Source of the DNA: Paenibacillus gyeongsangnamensis | GTDB lineage: Bacteria; Bacillota; Bacilli; Paenibacillales; NBRC-103111 | Direction of reading: 5' to 3' | Assembly: GCF_027533625.1 (NCBI RefSeq) | Contig: NZ_JAQAGZ010000036.1 | Span: 1-44,574 of the forward strand | Length of the DNA stretch: 44,574 nt | In this document: one piece after another, positions 41,907 through 44,574 of the stretch | How the letters are laid out: the number at the start of each line of letters is the position of its first letter | How positions within the stretch are numbered: position 1 is the stretch's first letter | The notes under the pieces: model-generated | The model's input: only the letters and a program-made list of their open reading frames with translations | What the model was told of the DNA's origin: nothing | The model's database searches: none | Position numbers and translations under genes: made by a program

Positions 41907-41935
41907 TTGCGAACTAACTCTCATTTTCTTATTAA
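41907..41935 (+). promoter_or_regulatory. Sigma-A-like promoter of the 42002 binding protein
   Basis: TTGCGA (41907-41912), 17 nt, TATTAA (41930-41935). It is bracketed by two cre-like sites. Confidence 0.5.
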
Positions 41936-41959
41936 GTGATCTTTAAACAAAACGAAATT

Positions 41960-41974
41960 TTGTAAGCGATTCCA
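41960..41974 (+). promoter_or_regulatory. Perfect cre site (CcpA) in the leader
   Basis: TTGTAAGCGATTCCA matches every fixed position of WTGNAANCGNWNNCW. It lies downstream of the promoter and 27 nt before the start codon, a position suited to roadblock repression by CcpA on preferred sugars. Confidence 0.65.
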
Positions 41975-42001
41975 TTTTTAGTTGAATTAAGGAGGAGTTC
42001 G

Positions 42002-43300
42002 ATGATCCGAAATGGAGTAGGAATTACGTTGGTATTGATGGCCGTGATGATGTTCGACGGGTGCTCTACACGCGATACCGGTTCTGTCCCCAAGGATGCA
42101 GAGGGCAATGATAAGCAAATGGATGTTTCCAAACCGGTGACCGTCAAAATTCTACGTGGGGCTTCAATGAATGATGAAACATTTCAAATGTTGATTCTGG
42201 AACCGATGGCCAAAAAATATCCGAATATTACTGTAGAACCTCTAAGCGGTAAACTGGAAGACCTGATCGCCGCCGGCAACATTCCGGATTTGCTGACTAC
42301 ACCACAAAACAGTTTGCCGGGCTACGCAAAGTTCGATGTGTTGGAGGACATGACGCCACTCTTGAAAAAGCATAATTTCGATTTGGGTCGCTTCAAGCCG
42401 ATTTATATTGATGCCATTCGGGTCGCTTCCGATAAAGGAGAACTGTATGCCATTCCATATTACGCGCAGTTGAACGCACTGTTCTACAACAAAAATTTGT
42501 TCGACAAATTCGGAGTTCCCTATCCGAGGGACGGAATGACATGGGAGGATGCCATAGAAGTAGGAAGGAAAATGACGAGGGTTGAAAACGGAGTACAGAT
42601 CCAGGGGTTGAATATCGAGCATATAAGCCGTATTTCCTTCCCATGGTCACCTAATCTGATAGAGAAAAAAACAGACAAAGACAAAAAAATAGAAAGGGCC
42701 AACGTCAATAACGAAACCTGGAAGAACGTATTCGAGTTGGCGTTCCGAATCCAATCGTTCCCGGGCAACTACCCGAACAAAGATTTTTACAAAGGTGAAG
42801 CGGCTATGTATGCAACTGTCGGAGACGCTTTTCAAAACATCAAAAAAGCAGTTGATTCGCAGGTATTTGAGGTTGGCATCGCGCAATATCCGAGCTACAA
42901 GGAGCTGCCCAACACTTACGGCATGGTGGATGAACACTGTATTTTCGTGACAAAGACGAGCAAAAACAAGGATGCGGCCATGAAGGTGATTGAGGTACTG
43001 ACCTCCGACGAAGTGCAGATGACGGCCTCCAAATATTTGGCTCGGCAGTCAACGCTGATCAATGCGGAATTGCAAAAACAATTCGGCTCGGGATTTCTGA
43101 CGGGAGTCGATACTCAGTCCATCTTTAAAAGCAAACCGGCTTCCGGCACCGAATTTTCCGTTTATTATTCCGATGCCCGAAAACTTCTGGATGCCGAGTA
43201 TAAACAGGTCATAGAAGGTAAAACAGATATTAACACCGCTTTGCGAGATCTCGAGGATCAAATCAACAAAATGCTTGACCGGATGGCGGTCAGCCAATGA
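42002..43300 (+). CDS. Extracellular sugar-binding lipoprotein (orphan, system 4)
   Basis: A 432-residue family 1 solute-binding protein. The signal peptide is short, with C21 in MMFDGC, an unusual lipobox because the -2 residue is Asp; lipidation is likely but not certain. The mature protein has KYPNITVEPLSGKLEDLIAA, YAIPYYAQLNALFYNKNLFD and GMTWEDAIEVGRKM. AAGGAGGAG lies before the ATG. No permease gene is next to it in the window, only a convergent AraC regulator, so it may use permeases elsewhere or belong to a signalling pair. Two cre sites predict catabolite repression. Confidence 0.9.
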   Translation: MIRNGVGITLVLMAVMMFDGCSTRDTGSVPKDAEGNDKQMDVSKPVTVKILRGASMNDETFQMLILEPMAKKYPNITVEPLSGKLEDLIAAGNIPDLLTTPQNSLPGYAKFDVLEDMTPLLKKHNFDLGRFKPIYIDAIRVASDKGELYAIPYYAQLNALFYNKNLFDKFGVPYPRDGMTWEDAIEVGRKMTRVENGVQIQGLNIEHISRISFPWSPNLIEKKTDKDKKIERANVNNETWKNVFELAFRIQSFPGNYPNKDFYKGEAAMYATVGDAFQNIKKAVDSQVFEVGIAQYPSYKELPNTYGMVDEHCIFVTKTSKNKDAAMKVIEVLTSDEVQMTASKYLARQSTLINAELQKQFGSGFLTGVDTQSIFKSKPASGTEFSVYYSDARKLLDAEYKQVIEGKTDINTALRDLEDQINKMLDRMAVSQ

Positions 43301-43350
43301 TAAAGCGTTTAAATACGTTGGAACTGAAAATAATAATAGCTGCCTGAGGT

Positions 43351-43397
43351 TACCGAGACTTAGGGATACGTTGCCCCCTAAGTCCCGGTAGATTTTT
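43351..43397 (+). terminator. Intrinsic terminator of the 42002 gene
   Basis: TACCG and GACTTAGGG (43351-43365) pair with CCCTAAGTC and CGGTA (43376-43390) with one A-C mismatch, followed by GATTTTTATT. It lies between convergent genes. Confidence 0.8.
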
Positions 43398-43461
43398 ATT
43401 CGACAGGGATTCCATTCTCTGATTCGTCCAATGAATATACGGAATCGTCCACTATGATTTA

Positions 43462-44352
43462 TTACTGGTTGTTCATATGAATCTTGTAATAGGCCTGCCG
43501 GTACTCGGTCGGTGTCATATTTTCGTATTTTTTGAATAATCGCATAAAATACTTCTCATCATTGAAGCCTACCAGCTCCGCAACAAGCTTAATGCTTTTC
43601 GTGCTGCGGGTTAGCAGATCCTTTGCTTTGGATATTTTCAGCAGATGAATGTATTCCTGAAGATTGTACCCTGTTTTTTTCTTGAAAAAGCGGGAAAGAT
43701 AGTCCTTGTTATAAGCGAATTTCGCCGCAATATCGGTAACGGAAATATCCTCTCTCACGTGAATCCGGATCCATTCCACGATTTCCGAGATCCCCTTGTC
43801 CCCTTGGGATACCATGGCGGATTGGTAATACTTCGAGATCATCTGCTCGGACAGTTCGATCAGGAGGGACGTGGATATGTAATTGGAGCCCTGCTGCGTG
43901 TAATAATTCGAGCTCACGATATGCTGTAGCTGCTGGAATAGGATATTGACCCTCTCGATTCTCGCAGGCTTAAAGTAGACGGGAAAGCATATTTCCGAGA
44001 AGGTCTTGAACGAATCGGGATTTGTCAGTCTACCAAGTTCTTCCTTCAGGGCGACTTCACCCAGCAGTTCGGACGGTCCGGCCGGAACAAAATGAAACCA
44101 GTAAAAAGAAATTCCCGCCCTGCATTCCCGGTACCCCTCATGGGGTTCGTCCGGCAGAATCAGGAGCGTTTCCCCGGGCTTTACCTCGTACTCCGTACCC
44201 CCTTGCGAGATATACAGGCATTCGCCTACTCCGATAATCAGCTCGAACGAATTGATATTCCGCCTGGTGTGAGTCCAGGGAACATCGGAGACGAATAAGC
44301 CGCAGGAGATAAACTCAACCGGCCTATCGATCCCCGACTTGAAATATTTCAT
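43462..44352 (-). CDS. AraC family regulator with N-terminal cupin
   Basis: A 296-residue regulator. The N-terminal half is a cupin (SFELIIGVGECLYISQGGTE, PGETLLILPDEPHEGYRE). The C-terminus is an AraC double HTH (HVREDISVTDIAAKFAYNKD, YLSRFFKKKTGYNLQEYIHL, EKYFMRLFKKYENMTPTEYR). AAGGAGGGA lies 7 nt before the ATG. An imperfect inverted repeat (AAGAGCAGTT at 44374 and AATTGCTCTT at 44406) sits just upstream of its start and could be its own operator. It is convergent with the orphan binding protein; regulation of that gene or of genes beyond the window's right edge are both possible. Confidence 0.9.
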   Translation of the reverse strand: MKYFKSGIDRPVEFISCGLFVSDVPWTHTRRNINSFELIIGVGECLYISQGGTEYEVKPGETLLILPDEPHEGYRECRAGISFYWFHFVPAGPSELLGEVALKEELGRLTNPDSFKTFSEICFPVYFKPARIERVNILFQQLQHIVSSNYYTQQGSNYISTSLLIELSEQMISKYYQSAMVSQGDKGISEIVEWIRIHVREDISVTDIAAKFAYNKDYLSRFFKKKTGYNLQEYIHLLKISKAKDLLTRSTKSIKLVAELVGFNDEKYFMRLFKKYENMTPTEYRQAYYKIHMNNQ

Positions 44353-44574
44353 AGCCGTCCCTCCTTGTATGCTAAGAGCAGTTACCGATTCTTTAATGAA
44401 TTGGAAATTGCTCTTATTTAATTTTTGTTCTTTGAAAAATGAATTTTGATTTATTTATCCGGTTGAGGACGTAGCCCAAGCGAAGGCGCGGGAGTCGTCC
44501 CTCCGGGACGAAAAAAATCTTTTAAAAGGTGTTTACGATCTTGTGATGTCTTTGGGAAAATGCCAATAGGTGCT
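44353..44574. other. Right-edge intergenic sequence
   Basis: Apart from the inverted repeat near the AraC start, it holds a GTCGTCCC/GGGACGA hairpin near 44492-44509 followed by A rather than T. No open frame is recognised up to the edge. Confidence 0.3.

Noticed and set aside
44492..44509. GTCGTCCC/GGGACGA hairpin as a terminator
   Set aside because: It is followed by A on the plus strand and lacks a T-run after it on the minus strand.
1..44574. CRISPR array, tRNA or rRNA genes
   Set aside because: No regularly spaced repeats and no tRNA or rRNA-like sequence were recognised on either strand.

Overview
The window looks like a chromosomal segment of a spore-forming Paenibacillus-type Bacillota. 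The signs are several carbohydrate ABC importers that encode only a binding lipoprotein and two permeases, with no ATPase. They are paired with YesM/YesN-type two-component systems or AraC regulators. There are also Gfo/Idh/MocA oxidoreductases, strong Bacillales ribosome binding sites, CcpA-type cre sites and fragments of a SigK-like sporulation sigma factor. Most coding DNA is moderately GC-rich. The left edge and the lgt region (about 39.5-40.6 kb) are clearly more AT-rich.

Layout. 1-2.5 kb is worn DNA: a GNAT acetyltransferase, a SigK-like fragment, a short-chain dehydrogenase and an AraC regulator that both lost their 5' parts at one junction, and a group II intron maturase scrap. 2.5-7.4 kb holds an ECF41-like sigma factor, a VOC protein, a cupin-XRE regulator and the threonine catabolism pair tdh-kbl. 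7.4-16.3 kb is sugar system 1: two permeases, histidine kinase, response regulator, binding protein and two oxidoreductases. 16.4-19.2 kb has a GH88/105 hydrolase, a binding-protein gene without its 5' end and a mannonate-oxidoreductase-like gene without its 5' end. 19.4-26.0 kb is sugar system 2: two permeases, binding protein, kinase and regulator. 26.3-38.6 kb is system 3, the most interesting part. It has a binding protein, two permeases, a sensory-rhodopsin-transducer (ASRT) family protein, an AraC regulator, two related Gfo/Idh/MocA proteins, a sugar-phosphate-isomerase-like protein, three sulfatase-fold proteins and an adenylylsulfate (APS) kinase. All genes run in one direction with short gaps or overlaps. 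38.6-39.7 kb is a graveyard: a second SigK-like fragment, a decayed copy of the GH88/105 gene carrying a hairpin-rich insertion, and inverted repeats. 39.7-44.4 kb holds lgt, a SIMPL-domain gene, a fourth binding protein with two cre-like sites, and an AraC regulator.

How it works together (inference). Each importer would bring in an oligosaccharide or sugar derivative under its own sensor and would borrow a shared MsmX-like ATPase encoded elsewhere. System 3 appears to import a sulfated or phospho-substituted saccharide. Its sulfatase-fold enzymes have no signal peptide and should act in the cytoplasm, followed by oxidation and isomerisation. Two of the three sulfatase-fold proteins have Thr where a classical sulfatase has the formylglycine Cys, and an APS kinase gene sits between them. 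That combination is the best candidate here for an undescribed pathway. No rRNA, tRNA or CRISPR array was seen.
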